Shown piece by piece: positions 23,785-31,438 of a stretch of DNA of 34,132 nucleotides. The notes under the pieces were generated by a model. The model was not told the DNA's origin, did no database searches, and saw nothing but the letters and a program-made list of their open reading frames with translations. Location: the NCBI GenBank assembly GCA_964520975.1, contig CAZFPA010000017.1:1-34132 (forward strand), given 5' to 3'. Numbering within the stretch: the first letter of the stretch is position 1; each line of letters starts with the position of its first letter. The stretch is from CAZFPA01 sp964520975 (GTDB taxonomy: Bacteria; Bacillota; Negativicutes; Selenomonadales; Selenomonadaceae). A program made the translations under genes and the position numbers.

Positions 23785-25197
23785 TTGGCTAAAGGTAAAA
23801 TAGTACAGGTCATCGGACCTGTCGTAGATATTGAATTTCCGGCGGGGGAACTCCCGGAGATCCTGAACGCAATCACAATCCAGGGCAAGGCCGGCGGTGT
23901 AGATATCGACCTCGTGGTTGAAGTCATGCAGCATCTTGGCGACAGCGTAACCCGCTGCATCGCCATGAGCTCGACCGATGGTCTCATGCGCGGCATGGAG
24001 GCTGTGGACACAGGCTCGCCAATCAAGGTTCCGGTCGGAACGGAATGCCTCGGGCGCGTATTCAACGTGCTCGGCAAGACCGTTGACCACAATCCGGCCC
24101 CGGTAGGCAACAAGGAGTTCTGGCCGATTCATCGTCCGGCTCCGCATTTCGATGAGCAGGAGACCTCAACCCAGATCCTCGAGACGGGCATCAAGGTCGT
24201 TGACCTCATCGCTCCGTATGCCCGCGGCGGTAAGATCGGCCTCTTCGGCGGCGCCGGCGTAGGCAAGACCGTCCTCATCATGGAGCTTATCCATAACATC
24301 GCAACCCAGCACGGCGGCTACTCCGTATTCGCCGGTGTCGGTGAGCGTACCCGTGAGGGTAATGACCTTTGGACAGAGATGACCGAATCCGGCGTTATCG
24401 ACAAGACCGCGCTGGTATACGGCCAGATGAACGAGCCGCCTGGAGCACGTATGCGCGTAGCTCTGACAGGTCTTACCATGGCGGAGTATTTCCGCGATGT
24501 GCAGGGCCAGGACGTGCTGCTCTTCATCGATAACATCTTCCGTTTCATCCAGGCAGGTTCTGAGGTTTCCGCCCTGCTCGGCCGCATGCCGTCGGCCGTT
24601 GGCTATCAGCCGACGCTGACCACGGATGTCGGTGCACTGCAGGAGCGCATCACCTCCACGAAGAAGGGCTCCATTACCTCGGTACAGGCTGTCTATGTAC
24701 CGGCCGATGACCTCACCGACCCGGCACCGGCAGCAACCTTTACCCATCTGGATGCGACGACGGTACTTTCCCGTCAGATCGCTGAGCTGGGTATCTATCC
24801 GGCCGTGGACCCGCTCGACTCTACGTCCCGTATCCTCGACCCGCATATCATCGGCGAGGAGCACTACGAGGTAGCCCGCGGTGTGCAGGCTGTACTGCAG
24901 AAGTACAAGGAACTGCAGGATATCATCGCGATCCTCGGCATGGAGGAGCTGTCCGATGAGGATAAGCTCACCGTTGCCAGAGCGCGTAAGATCCAGCGCT
25001 TCCTGTCCCAGCCGTTCGCTGTAGCGGAGGCCTTCACGGGCACTCCGGGCAAATACGTCGCGCTGCGCGATACCATCCGCGGCTTCAAAGAAATTCTGGA
25101 AGGTAAATACGACGAGCTCCCTGAGTCTGCGTTCTACATGGTAGGCAGCATCGAGGAAGCCGTTGAAAAAGCGGAAAACATGAAAAAGGAGGGCTAA
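23785..25197 (+). CDS. atpD: ATP synthase F1 subunit beta
   Basis: A protein of 470 aa, the catalytic subunit. Seen: GKIVQVIGPVVDIEFP at the start, Walker A GGAGVGKT (residues 155-162), GVGERTREGNDLW, MNEPPGARMRVALTGLTMAEYFRD (in the conserved core), LLFIDNIFRFIQAGSEVSALLGRMPSAVGYQPTL region, and the beta signature around PAVDPLDSTSRIL. The start is TTG at 23785, 7 nt after AAGGAGGT. This is one of three TTG starts in this operon. Confidence 0.98.
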   Translation: MAKGKIVQVIGPVVDIEFPAGELPEILNAITIQGKAGGVDIDLVVEVMQHLGDSVTRCIAMSSTDGLMRGMEAVDTGSPIKVPVGTECLGRVFNVLGKTVDHNPAPVGNKEFWPIHRPAPHFDEQETSTQILETGIKVVDLIAPYARGGKIGLFGGAGVGKTVLIMELIHNIATQHGGYSVFAGVGERTREGNDLWTEMTESGVIDKTALVYGQMNEPPGARMRVALTGLTMAEYFRDVQGQDVLLFIDNIFRFIQAGSEVSALLGRMPSAVGYQPTLTTDVGALQERITSTKKGSITSVQAVYVPADDLTDPAPAATFTHLDATTVLSRQIAELGIYPAVDPLDSTSRILDPHIIGEEHYEVARGVQAVLQKYKELQDIIAILGMEELSDEDKLTVARARKIQRFLSQPFAVAEAFTGTPGKYVALRDTIRGFKEILEGKYDELPESAFYMVGSIEEAVEKAENMKKEG

Positions 25198-25200
25198 TCC

Positions 25201-25632
25201 ATGGCTACGATCCAGCTGGAAGTTGTCTCTCCTGATCACGTGGTATACACGGCGGATATCGCCATGCTCATCGTCCGTTCCACGGGCGGCGAGCTCGGCA
25301 TTCTGCCGCATCATGCCCCGCTTGTCACCGGACTTGTACCGCATGCGATGCGGGCCAAGCTTGAAGGTGGCAACGAGGAGCTCATTGCCGTGGCTGGCGG
25401 CTTCATGGAAGTGCAGCCCCAGAAAATCACGGTGCTCGCTTCGGCGGCCGAGACCCCGATTGAGATCGATATCAACCGGGCCCAGCGGGCCTATGCCCGT
25501 GCCAAGGAACGCCTGGAGTCCTTCAAACAGGGTCCTCCCATGAGCGAGGACGTGGACGCCATCCGTGCCGAGGCCGCCTTGAAGCGTGCCATGGCCCGTT
25601 TGCAGGCCACCAAGACCGATGTGGAAAAGTAA
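25201..25632 (+). CDS. atpC: ATP synthase F1 subunit epsilon
   Basis: A protein of 143 aa: N-terminal beta sandwich (about residues 1-85; TGGELGILPHHAPLVTGL, GGFMEVQPQKITVLA) and a C-terminal two-helix part (about 90-143; RAQRAYARAKERL, AALKRAMARLQATK) that can inhibit ATP hydrolysis in related enzymes. The start follows atpD by 3 nt. It is the last gene of the operon, with a terminator 12 nt after the stop. Confidence 0.96.
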   Translation: MATIQLEVVSPDHVVYTADIAMLIVRSTGGELGILPHHAPLVTGLVPHAMRAKLEGGNEELIAVAGGFMEVQPQKITVLASAAETPIEIDINRAQRAYARAKERLESFKQGPPMSEDVDAIRAEAALKRAMARLQATKTDVEK

Positions 25633-25643
25633 ATAAAACACCA

Positions 25644-25675
25644 GCAGCCGCTGTCATGGACAGCGGCTGCTTTTT
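25644..25675 (+). terminator. Terminator of the atp operon
   Basis: A perfect 12-bp stem: GCAGCCGCTGTC (25644-25655) with GACAGCGGCTGC (25659-25670), loop ATG, followed by TTTTT (25671-25675). Confidence 0.95.
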
Positions 25676-25684
25676 GGTTTCCAT

Positions 25685-25714
25685 AAAAAAGGACCTGCCG
25701 TTCGGCAGGTCCTT
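25685..25714 (-). terminator. Terminator of the minus-strand membrane protein gene
   Basis: AAGGACCTGCCG (25689-25700) and CGGCAGGTCCTT (25703-25714) form a 12-bp stem with a 2-nt centre. On the minus strand it is followed by a T tract (the A run at 25685-25690). It sits back to back with the atp terminator. Confidence 0.9.
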
Positions 25715-25725
25715 CGTGCGCAAGT

Positions 25726-26058
25726 TTATCGCATGAACTGGAAATACGTCGTTGCGGCGAAGAGGCCGAGGCAGACGACAATGGATGCGAGGCTCAGGCG
25801 GCTCAGCCAGAGATGTTCCTTTTCGGAAAAATTCCCGTGGCGGTTCGCATAGACGATGAGCATCGAAACAATCAGGGAAATATACATCGAGATGCCCAGG
25901 TTGTCCAGGTTGTGCCAGGCCATGAGCAGTACCACCAGGGTCAGGCAGATGAGGATAATCAGCATGAGATCCCGGGACTGCTTCGGCTTGAAAGTATTGC
26001 CAGCCTTCTTCACCTTCGGTGAGATTTTCTGCTGGATGCGCTTGTATTGTCTTGCCAT
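25726..26058 (-). CDS. Small membrane protein of unknown function
   Basis: I do not recognise a family. The protein is 110 aa: a very basic N-terminus (MARQYKRIQQKISPKVKKAG, about residues 1-28), then three hydrophobic helices (about 31-48, 54-70 and 85-107), with a short polar loop NRHGNFSEKEHLWLSR between the last two. By the positive-inside rule the N-terminus is probably cytoplasmic. The gene is real rather than a shadow: it has its own minus-strand promoter (26117-26146), a GGTGAT ribosome binding site and its own terminator, and no competing frame on the + strand. It converges on the atp operon and diverges from the regulator gene. Confidence 0.8.
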   Translation of the reverse strand: MARQYKRIQQKISPKVKKAGNTFKPKQSRDLMLIILICLTLVVLLMAWHNLDNLGISMYISLIVSMLIVYANRHGNFSEKEHLWLSRLSLASIVVCLGLFAATTYFQFMR

Positions 26059-26116
26059 GAAGAGATCACCAATCTTTCGTGTAGTATATACGTAAAATAA
26101 AAACGTGCCTTCTGCT

Positions 26117-26146
26117 ATTATAACGCAATGGTTCAGGGTTCCGCAA
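26117..26146 (-). promoter_or_regulatory. Promoter of the minus-strand membrane protein gene
   Basis: Read on the minus strand: TTGCGG (26146-26141), 18-nt spacer, TATAAT (26122-26117). The leader would be about 50 nt. Confidence 0.65.
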
Positions 26147-26285
26147 GGCGAAATCCTCCCGATCGGTGCTTTAACGAGGCGAATCGCATGGGCCGGGTGC
26201 GGTCATATGGAGCCGGGAGGCAAGAGAAATATAGCCTTAAGCTGACAATATGATGCAAATTTTGTGAAAAATCAGCCGCAAAAGT

Positions 26286-26299
26286 GTTTATTTGTAAAC
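26286..26299. promoter_or_regulatory. Operator-like dyad upstream of the regulator promoter
   Basis: GTTTA (26286-26290), TTTG, TAAAC (26295-26299). It stands 16 nt upstream of the -35 box, where a regulator (possibly the gene's own product) could bind. The binding role is inference. Confidence 0.35.
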
Positions 26300-26315
26300 T
26301 TTTTCTCTGAAAGAA

Positions 26316-26344
26316 TTGCAGATGGCCGCAATGCTTGGTACAAT
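26316..26344 (+). promoter_or_regulatory. Sigma-A promoter of the Fis-type regulator gene
   Basis: TTGCAG (26316-26321), 17-nt spacer, TACAAT (26339-26344) with an extended -10 TGG in front. The transcript starts near 26351, about 70 nt before the ATG. Confidence 0.8.
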
Positions 26345-26422
26345 ATAAGTTATAGCATTATGCGCAATTTGTTCGTGAAATGAATCGTCAGGTGCATAGA
26401 AAAAAAGTAGGAGAGGATAAAT

Positions 26423-28339
26423 ATGATAAGAGAGCATCGCAGCCGGGAAAAGCTCGAGGCTTACTACAAAAAATTCATGGAGGAGGGTGTCGTCGATCCG
26501 AATGTGCATCCCTGGGTGGCGGAATCCTGGCAGCAGAGCCGGGAGCTCGGAATCAATGCTGATAAGATGAATACCAGCAGCACCCTTACGCGGGACGAGT
26601 TCCAGCAGCTGCAGCAGAAGCATCAGGGCGCGATCGACTACCTCGGGAACCTCAGCGAGGACATCCGGGAATTTTTCCAGAAATACAATCTGAGCCTGCT
26701 GCTCATCGATTCGAACTGTGTGGTACTCAAGAGCTATTCCATGCCGTTCTATCAGATGACGCCGGGCGAGATCGAGGGTGCGCGCGTGGGCATCGAGGAG
26801 GTAGGAACCTCCAGCATCAGCGTGGCCTATGAGCATAAGACGCCGTTCTGGCTTTTTGGCCCGGAAATGTGGGTCAAGGAATGTCAGCTGGGTGATGCCT
26901 GCTCGGCACCGGTCTTTGTGAACAAGGAATTCTGCTATATGATTACGCTCGTAGCGGTAGAACAGAGCACGATGCCGCAGGATGCGGTGATCTCCATTCT
27001 GCTCACGCTGAAAAACGCGCTGGAATCGCATCTCGAGCAGTCTATGCGCATCACCGCACAGGAAGCCATCCTCGACGCGACGCCGTTTGCCGTCTATCAT
27101 GTGATGCCGGGCGGCGAGGTGGCCTATGCCAACAAGCTGGGCCTCACGCGTCTCGAAGGTATCGGCGCCAAGCACAGCGGTGATGGCCGCCATTGCCCGA
27201 ACCTCAACGACGTGGTGCTGAACTATCGCCATACGCCGATCTATCGCGGCTTCAGTGGCGTTCCTTCCTATAATAAAGAAGTGACCTGGATTACCCAGGC
27301 CAAGACCTATGAAGATATTACCACCGTCGTGCCGCTCGAGCGGGACATGGATCAGGCCGTGCGCAGCGTAGTGGCCGTATCGATGCCCATCGAGGATCTG
27401 CGCACGCTCGTGGCGCATGCTGCCGGCTATACGGCAAAATACAGCCTGAATTCCATGGTCGGCGAAGGCACTACCTTTGCCTCGGTACGTGATAAGGCGG
27501 CCCGGGTCGCGCGCAACAAGCATCATGTGCTCATCCAGGGCGAGGCCGGTACCGGCAAGCAGCGCATGGCGCATGGCATCCATCAGGCCAGCTCGCGGGC
27601 GGCGGGGCCGCTCATTTCGCTGCGCTGCGGCGATGCGACGCCGGAACTCCTGGAGCAGGAGCTCTTCGGGGTGTCGCTGAATGCCGAGGTAACGCATCAG
27701 GGCAAGCTGGAGCTGGCCTCGGGCGGGACACTCTTCATGGATGAGATTGAAAAGCTGCCGAAGACCATCGCGATTTCACTCGCAAAGGCTCTTACGACCG
27801 GTCACATGTGCCGGGTGGGTGAAAAGCTGGAGCGCAGCATCGACGTGCGCATCATTGCAGCCTGCGATAGCGATCTCAAACGTCTTACCGAGCGCGGCCT
27901 CTTTGAAAAGAGCCTCTACGAAATCGTATCGAAGAGCGTCATCCGCGTGCCGGCACTGCGCAGCCGCCGCGAGGATATTCCACGCCTTGTCGACCATATC
28001 ATCTCGGAGCTCGCCGCGCAGCATCAGATGCAGCCCAAGCGCGTGCTGCCGGAGACCGTACAGGTGCTCAAGGACTATGACTGGCCGGGCAACATCAAGC
28101 AGCTGCAGGGCGTGCTCGAATACGCGTTTTTCAATACCCCGCAGGATACCATCCACCCGGAGGACATCAACCTCATGGGGGATATCAAGCCGGATAACAA
28201 GTGGAAAGAGGATAAGGATGTGTTCGTGAAGGCCTGGCAGGCCGCGGGCGGCAATGTGAGCCGACTGGCGAATCTGTTGAATGTGAGCCGTGTCACGCTC
28301 TATCGTTATCTGAAAAAATACGGACTGGAAAAATCGTAA
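26423..28339 (+). CDS. Fis-type AAA+ regulator, AcoR-like, with degenerate sigma-54 activation motifs
   Basis: A protein of 638 aa. Layout: helical N-terminus and GAF-like sensor (about residues 60-200; SLLLIDSNCVVL, EEVGTSSISVAYE as in AcoR proteins), a PAS-like part (about 208-330; ILDATPFAVYHVMPGGEVAYAN), an AAA+ domain (about 345-570), and a C-terminal Fis-type helix-turn-helix (GGNVSRLANLLNVSRVTLYRYL). Walker A GEAGTGKQ (373-380) and Walker B GGTLFMDEI (434-442) are kept. However, the GAFTGA loop expected after ELFG (413-416) is replaced by VSLNAEVTHQGK, and the arginine-finger motif FREDLYYRL reads FEKSLYEIV (494-502). It therefore probably does not activate sigma-54 and may act with sigma-A or as a repressor. 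It has its own sigma-A promoter, and trmB follows after 19 nt with no terminator between. Confidence 0.88.
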   Translation: MIREHRSREKLEAYYKKFMEEGVVDPNVHPWVAESWQQSRELGINADKMNTSSTLTRDEFQQLQQKHQGAIDYLGNLSEDIREFFQKYNLSLLLIDSNCVVLKSYSMPFYQMTPGEIEGARVGIEEVGTSSISVAYEHKTPFWLFGPEMWVKECQLGDACSAPVFVNKEFCYMITLVAVEQSTMPQDAVISILLTLKNALESHLEQSMRITAQEAILDATPFAVYHVMPGGEVAYANKLGLTRLEGIGAKHSGDGRHCPNLNDVVLNYRHTPIYRGFSGVPSYNKEVTWITQAKTYEDITTVVPLERDMDQAVRSVVAVSMPIEDLRTLVAHAAGYTAKYSLNSMVGEGTTFASVRDKAARVARNKHHVLIQGEAGTGKQRMAHGIHQASSRAAGPLISLRCGDATPELLEQELFGVSLNAEVTHQGKLELASGGTLFMDEIEKLPKTIAISLAKALTTGHMCRVGEKLERSIDVRIIAACDSDLKRLTERGLFEKSLYEIVSKSVIRVPALRSRREDIPRLVDHIISELAAQHQMQPKRVLPETVQVLKDYDWPGNIKQLQGVLEYAFFNTPQDTIHPEDINLMGDIKPDNKWKEDKDVFVKAWQAAGGNVSRLANLLNVSRVTLYRYLKKYGLEKS

Positions 28340-28358
28340 GGAAAAAGGAGAAGTTATT

Positions 28359-29009
28359 TTGCGTTTAAGAAGAAAGCCCTGGGTAGATGCGGCAATTCAT
28401 GAATTTGACGACTTTGTCTTTGCGAAGGACAACGAGCCAGGCGAAGAAAAAAAAGGCGGCTGGCGTGAGCTCTTTGGCCGGCAGGCCCCGCTCCATGTGG
28501 AGCTCGGCACCGGTAAAGGCGATTTCATCAGCCAGCTGGCCGCATTGCATCCGGAGATCAACTACATCGGCATCGAGGCCCAGCAGGACGTGCTCTACAG
28601 CGCGGCCCAGAAAGTGCGCGAGCGGGAACTGCCCAATGTGAAGCTGCTGGTATTCGATATCAACAACATTGAGGACATTTTTGCGCCGGGCGAGGTCGAC
28701 CGCTTCTATGTGAACTTCTGCGATCCCTGGCCGAAGGCCCGTCATGCGAAGCGCCGGCTCACACATGTGAATTTCCTGGAGAAATATCGCCGGCTGCTGA
28801 AAAAGGGCGGCGAGCTCTTTTTCAAAACGGACAATCGCCCGTTGTTCGATTTTTCACTGGAACAGTTTGAGCTTGCGGGACTGCAGGTGGCGGACATATC
28901 CTTCGACCTGCATGCGGAGCAGCGGCCGGATAACATCATGACAGAGTATGAACGTAAATTCAGCGGCTTTGGGGAAAAAATCAACCGTTGTGAGGTGACC
29001 TTCCTTTGA
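28359..29009 (+). CDS. trmB: tRNA (guanine-N7)-methyltransferase TrmB
   Basis: A protein of 216 aa that methylates G46 in the tRNA variable loop using SAM. Seen: N-terminal RLRRKPWVDAAIHEF, SAM-binding VELGTGKGDFISQLA, YIGIEAQQDVLYSA, YVNFCDPWPKARHAKRRLTH (the TrmB signature), FFKTDNRPLFDFSLEQF, and the C-terminal TEYERKFSGFGEKINRCEV. The start is TTG at 28359 after AAAAAGGAG, since the family N-terminus starts there and no ATG is near. The regulator ends 19 nt before it. Confidence 0.96.
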   Translation: MRLRRKPWVDAAIHEFDDFVFAKDNEPGEEKKGGWRELFGRQAPLHVELGTGKGDFISQLAALHPEINYIGIEAQQDVLYSAAQKVRERELPNVKLLVFDINNIEDIFAPGEVDRFYVNFCDPWPKARHAKRRLTHVNFLEKYRRLLKKGGELFFKTDNRPLFDFSLEQFELAGLQVADISFDLHAEQRPDNIMTEYERKFSGFGEKINRCEVTFL

Positions 29010-29032
29010 ATGGTGGGGAGGAGGCGAGGAGC

Positions 29033-30205
29033 ATGGAGCGCAAGAAGTTCTGGCTCAACGATATGGAGGCCGTGCTGGGCATCGTAGCTGTGCTCATCAT
29101 TTTGGGCACAATCAACGTGTTCAGCTCGAGCTTCATCATTTCGGAAAACAATTACAATACGCCGTATTATTTCCTGCGGCATCATTTTGTGAACCTGAGC
29201 ATCGCGATTGTCTGCGGTGTCGTCGGCTGGCGGATCGATTACCATCGCTGGCGCAATATCATGCCGGTTGTCATTGGCGTGACATTGTTCTCGCTGATTG
29301 CGGTACTGCTGTTCGGCGTGGCGGTCAACGGCTCGAAGCGCTGGCTCAATCTCTATATTACACAGGTGCAGCCGGCGGAGTGGGCCAAGCTTGTGTCCAT
29401 CCTGCTGGCCTCAGCCTATCTGTCCTCTGCCATCAAAAAGGGCGAATCCATCCGCCTGATGCCGCTGCAGATCTGGGTCATTGCACTCATGGCCGGGCTC
29501 GTCGAGCTTGAGCCGGATATGGGAACGGCCTGCTTCATTGCCGGCGTGCCTATCATCATGTTTGCACTCTCGGGGCTCAGCCGGCAAAAGCTCTACGGCC
29601 TGATCGGCGTAGCCGGCGCGGCGCTGGCCGGTCTCTGTACGCTGCAGCCCTATCGTCTGGAGCGCCTGCGGGTCATGCTGGACCCCTGGGCGGATGCGCA
29701 GAACATCGGCTATCAGGTCGTGCAGTCCATGTCGGCCATTGGCTCCGGCGGTTTTTGGGGCATGGGCCTCGGCATGGGGATCAGCAAATACGATTACCTG
29801 CCGGAAGCGCATACCGACTTCGCGTTTGCGGTGCTCTGCCAGGAAAACGGCTTTCTGGGCGCGCTGCTGGTATTTCTGCTGTTTGCGGCGCTGGCCTTCT
29901 ATGCCGGACGCATTGCCAACAGTGCAAAGGACATCTTCGGCCAGATGCTCGCCCTGGGCATCATGCTGCTGCTCGTAGGGCAGGCGGCCGTGAACATCCT
30001 CATGGTCGGCGGCATCGGCCCGGTTGTCGGCGTGCCGCTGCCCTTCATCAGCTATGGCGGGACCTCGCTCTTCGTGAGCATAGCGAGCATCGGTATCCTC
30101 ATGAACATCGGGGAACAGGCCATCAAGGCCCGGCGTGAGGGAACCCGGACCGCGCCGCCCCCCGAAAAGCCAGCCGCACCGCGGCTCTACCTGGTAAAAA
30201 AATGA
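29033..30205 (+). CDS. ftsW: SEDS family peptidoglycan polymerase, FtsW-like
   Basis: A membrane protein of 390 aa with about ten helices. SEDS proteins polymerise glycan strands from lipid II together with a class B penicillin-binding protein. Seen: NGSKRWL, QPAEWAKL, LVELEPDMGTA, LDPWADAQNIGYQVVQSMSAIGSGGFWGMGLGMG in the conserved core, YLPEAHTDFAFAVLCQENGFLG, and PFISYGGTSLFVSIASIGILMNI. EPDMGTA and the HTDF stretch favour FtsW over RodA, but SpoVE or a second FtsW-like copy is possible because the gene is not in a cell-division cluster here. The start at 29033 follows GGGGAGGAGGCGAGGAG; the TTG at 29006 overlapping trmB is less likely. The C-terminal tail is Pro/Ala-rich. Confidence 0.9.
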   Translation: MERKKFWLNDMEAVLGIVAVLIILGTINVFSSSFIISENNYNTPYYFLRHHFVNLSIAIVCGVVGWRIDYHRWRNIMPVVIGVTLFSLIAVLLFGVAVNGSKRWLNLYITQVQPAEWAKLVSILLASAYLSSAIKKGESIRLMPLQIWVIALMAGLVELEPDMGTACFIAGVPIIMFALSGLSRQKLYGLIGVAGAALAGLCTLQPYRLERLRVMLDPWADAQNIGYQVVQSMSAIGSGGFWGMGLGMGISKYDYLPEAHTDFAFAVLCQENGFLGALLVFLLFAALAFYAGRIANSAKDIFGQMLALGIMLLLVGQAAVNILMVGGIGPVVGVPLPFISYGGTSLFVSIASIGILMNIGEQAIKARREGTRTAPPPEKPAAPRLYLVKK

Positions 30206-30312
30206 TGAAAAATAGCAATAAGTACGCAGAAACCGCTGGTTGCGGCTCCTACGCCAGAAAATAGATAGCATGCCGAGGGTGTTTTCCGGCAGAGGAGAAA
30301 GGTTGCGATAAA

Positions 30313-31425
30313 ATGGAATATAAGATTGGCAAAAGCAGGAATACGGATGCTGCAGCAGCTGTTCGTGAGGCCTGTGAGGGCCTCCGGGCACCAAAGTTCA
30401 TCTGGTTTGCTTCGGGAACAGAGCTTTTTGAGGCGTGTACGCAAGAACTGAAGGCCATGTTTCCGGCGGCAACGGTGATGGGAACCACAACGATTGCCGT
30501 ATTTTGTCCAGAGGGAGCCTTCAAGGATACATTGCAGGTACTGGGCATCGAGAGCGGCATCGAATGCGTTGGGGATGTACTGGAGGAAGCGGATCGTTGT
30601 CCGCTGAAATATGTTAAGCGCCTGGAGCGCTGCGCGGACAGTATCGGTGACGGTCGTGGCGGAGACACCATCTGCTTTGAGGTCTCGACAGGCCTGATCG
30701 GCTGTGAAGAACTGGTACTCTCTACACTGAATTCCGTACTGCTCAAACGGAAAATCGCTGTGTTTGGCGGGACGGCCGGCGACCGTGGCCGGGCCGAAAA
30801 AACCATGGTGTCGTTCAATGGCCGGGTCTACGATAAGTCCTGCGTCTTTGTTCTGCTTCGCAATCTTGGCGGTCCTATCCATCTGTATCGGGAAAATATC
30901 TATGTGCCGATGAGCGATGTGCTGCAGGCGACGAAGGTCGATGTACGGCAGCGCCGGGTGCTTGAGTTTGACGGGCAGCCGGCGGCAATCGTTGAAGCCG
31001 GGGTTCATGGCATAGAACCTGCGGCTATGGGCGCGAAGATCCTTGACAGCTATCCTCTTGGGCGGCTTGTCGGTAATGAAATGTACATTGTAGCAAACGA
31101 GACTGTTGAGGAGAATCAACGGTCCATGCGTTATCATGCCCGCATCTATGAAAACTCAGAGGTTGTCGTATTGAAGCCGGCGGATTATCGGGCGGTGAAT
31201 CAGGAAACCATCGCAAAGGTTCGACAGGAGGTTCCAAGGCCGGCACTCTCCATCATGGTCAACTGTCTGGCCCGCACGCTCCTGTTTGAGGGGGATGGCT
31301 ATCTGGATGAGTTCACTCGTTCGATGGGTACAGCCCTGGGTAGCTATGTAGGATTTGGCGGCTATGGTGAGCAGCTGCGGGAACAGCATTTCAATCAGAC
31401 GATGATTTTGGCCGTATTTGAGTGA
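30313..31425 (+). CDS. FIST-domain sensor protein
   Basis: A soluble protein of 370 aa with no signal peptide or membrane helix. It has the two parts of the FIST family: FIST_N (about residues 25-210; MGTTTIAVFCPEGAF, FEVSTGLIGCEELVLSTLNSVL, VFGGTAGDRGRAEKTMVSFNG) and FIST_C (about 215-355; ILDSYPLGRLVGNEMYIVANETVEENQRSMRYHARIYENSEVVVLKPADY). FIST domains are predicted small-ligand sensors, usually joined to chemoreceptor, kinase or cyclase outputs. Here the domain stands alone and is followed, 13 nt after its stop, by a soluble chemoreceptor-like protein. The ribosome binding site is GGAGAAAGG. I see no strong promoter in the 107-nt gap after ftsW. Confidence 0.87.
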   Translation: MEYKIGKSRNTDAAAAVREACEGLRAPKFIWFASGTELFEACTQELKAMFPAATVMGTTTIAVFCPEGAFKDTLQVLGIESGIECVGDVLEEADRCPLKYVKRLERCADSIGDGRGGDTICFEVSTGLIGCEELVLSTLNSVLLKRKIAVFGGTAGDRGRAEKTMVSFNGRVYDKSCVFVLLRNLGGPIHLYRENIYVPMSDVLQATKVDVRQRRVLEFDGQPAAIVEAGVHGIEPAAMGAKILDSYPLGRLVGNEMYIVANETVEENQRSMRYHARIYENSEVVVLKPADYRAVNQETIAKVRQEVPRPALSIMVNCLARTLLFEGDGYLDEFTRSMGTALGSYVGFGGYGEQLREQHFNQTMILAVFE

Positions 31426-31438
31426 GGAGTGGTTTCAG

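Larger units (their letters stand above)
26059..26422. other. Divergent intergenic region of 364 nt
   Basis: It lies between the minus-strand membrane gene and the + strand regulator and holds one promoter for each, plus an operator-like dyad at 26286-26299. The part from about 26150 to 26280 shows no gene, strong hairpin or promoter that I can support. Confidence 0.7.

Noticed and set aside
24166..25641. A 491-codon minus-strand open frame opposite atpD and atpC
   Set aside because: Same reason: a shadow of two certain genes.
26225..26275. Possible Rex- or FNR-like site around TTTTGTGAAAAATC
   Set aside because: Only one half matches; the second half is not a credible mirror, so I do not claim a site.
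26288..27697. A 469-codon minus-strand open frame opposite the regulator gene
   Set aside because: The + strand frame has clear sensor, AAA+ and helix-turn-helix parts; the minus frame has none and runs into the promoter region.
30206..30312. A terminator or promoter between ftsW and the FIST gene
   Set aside because: A short CCGC/GCGG hairpin has no T tract, and TTGCGG has no good -10 at the right distance.
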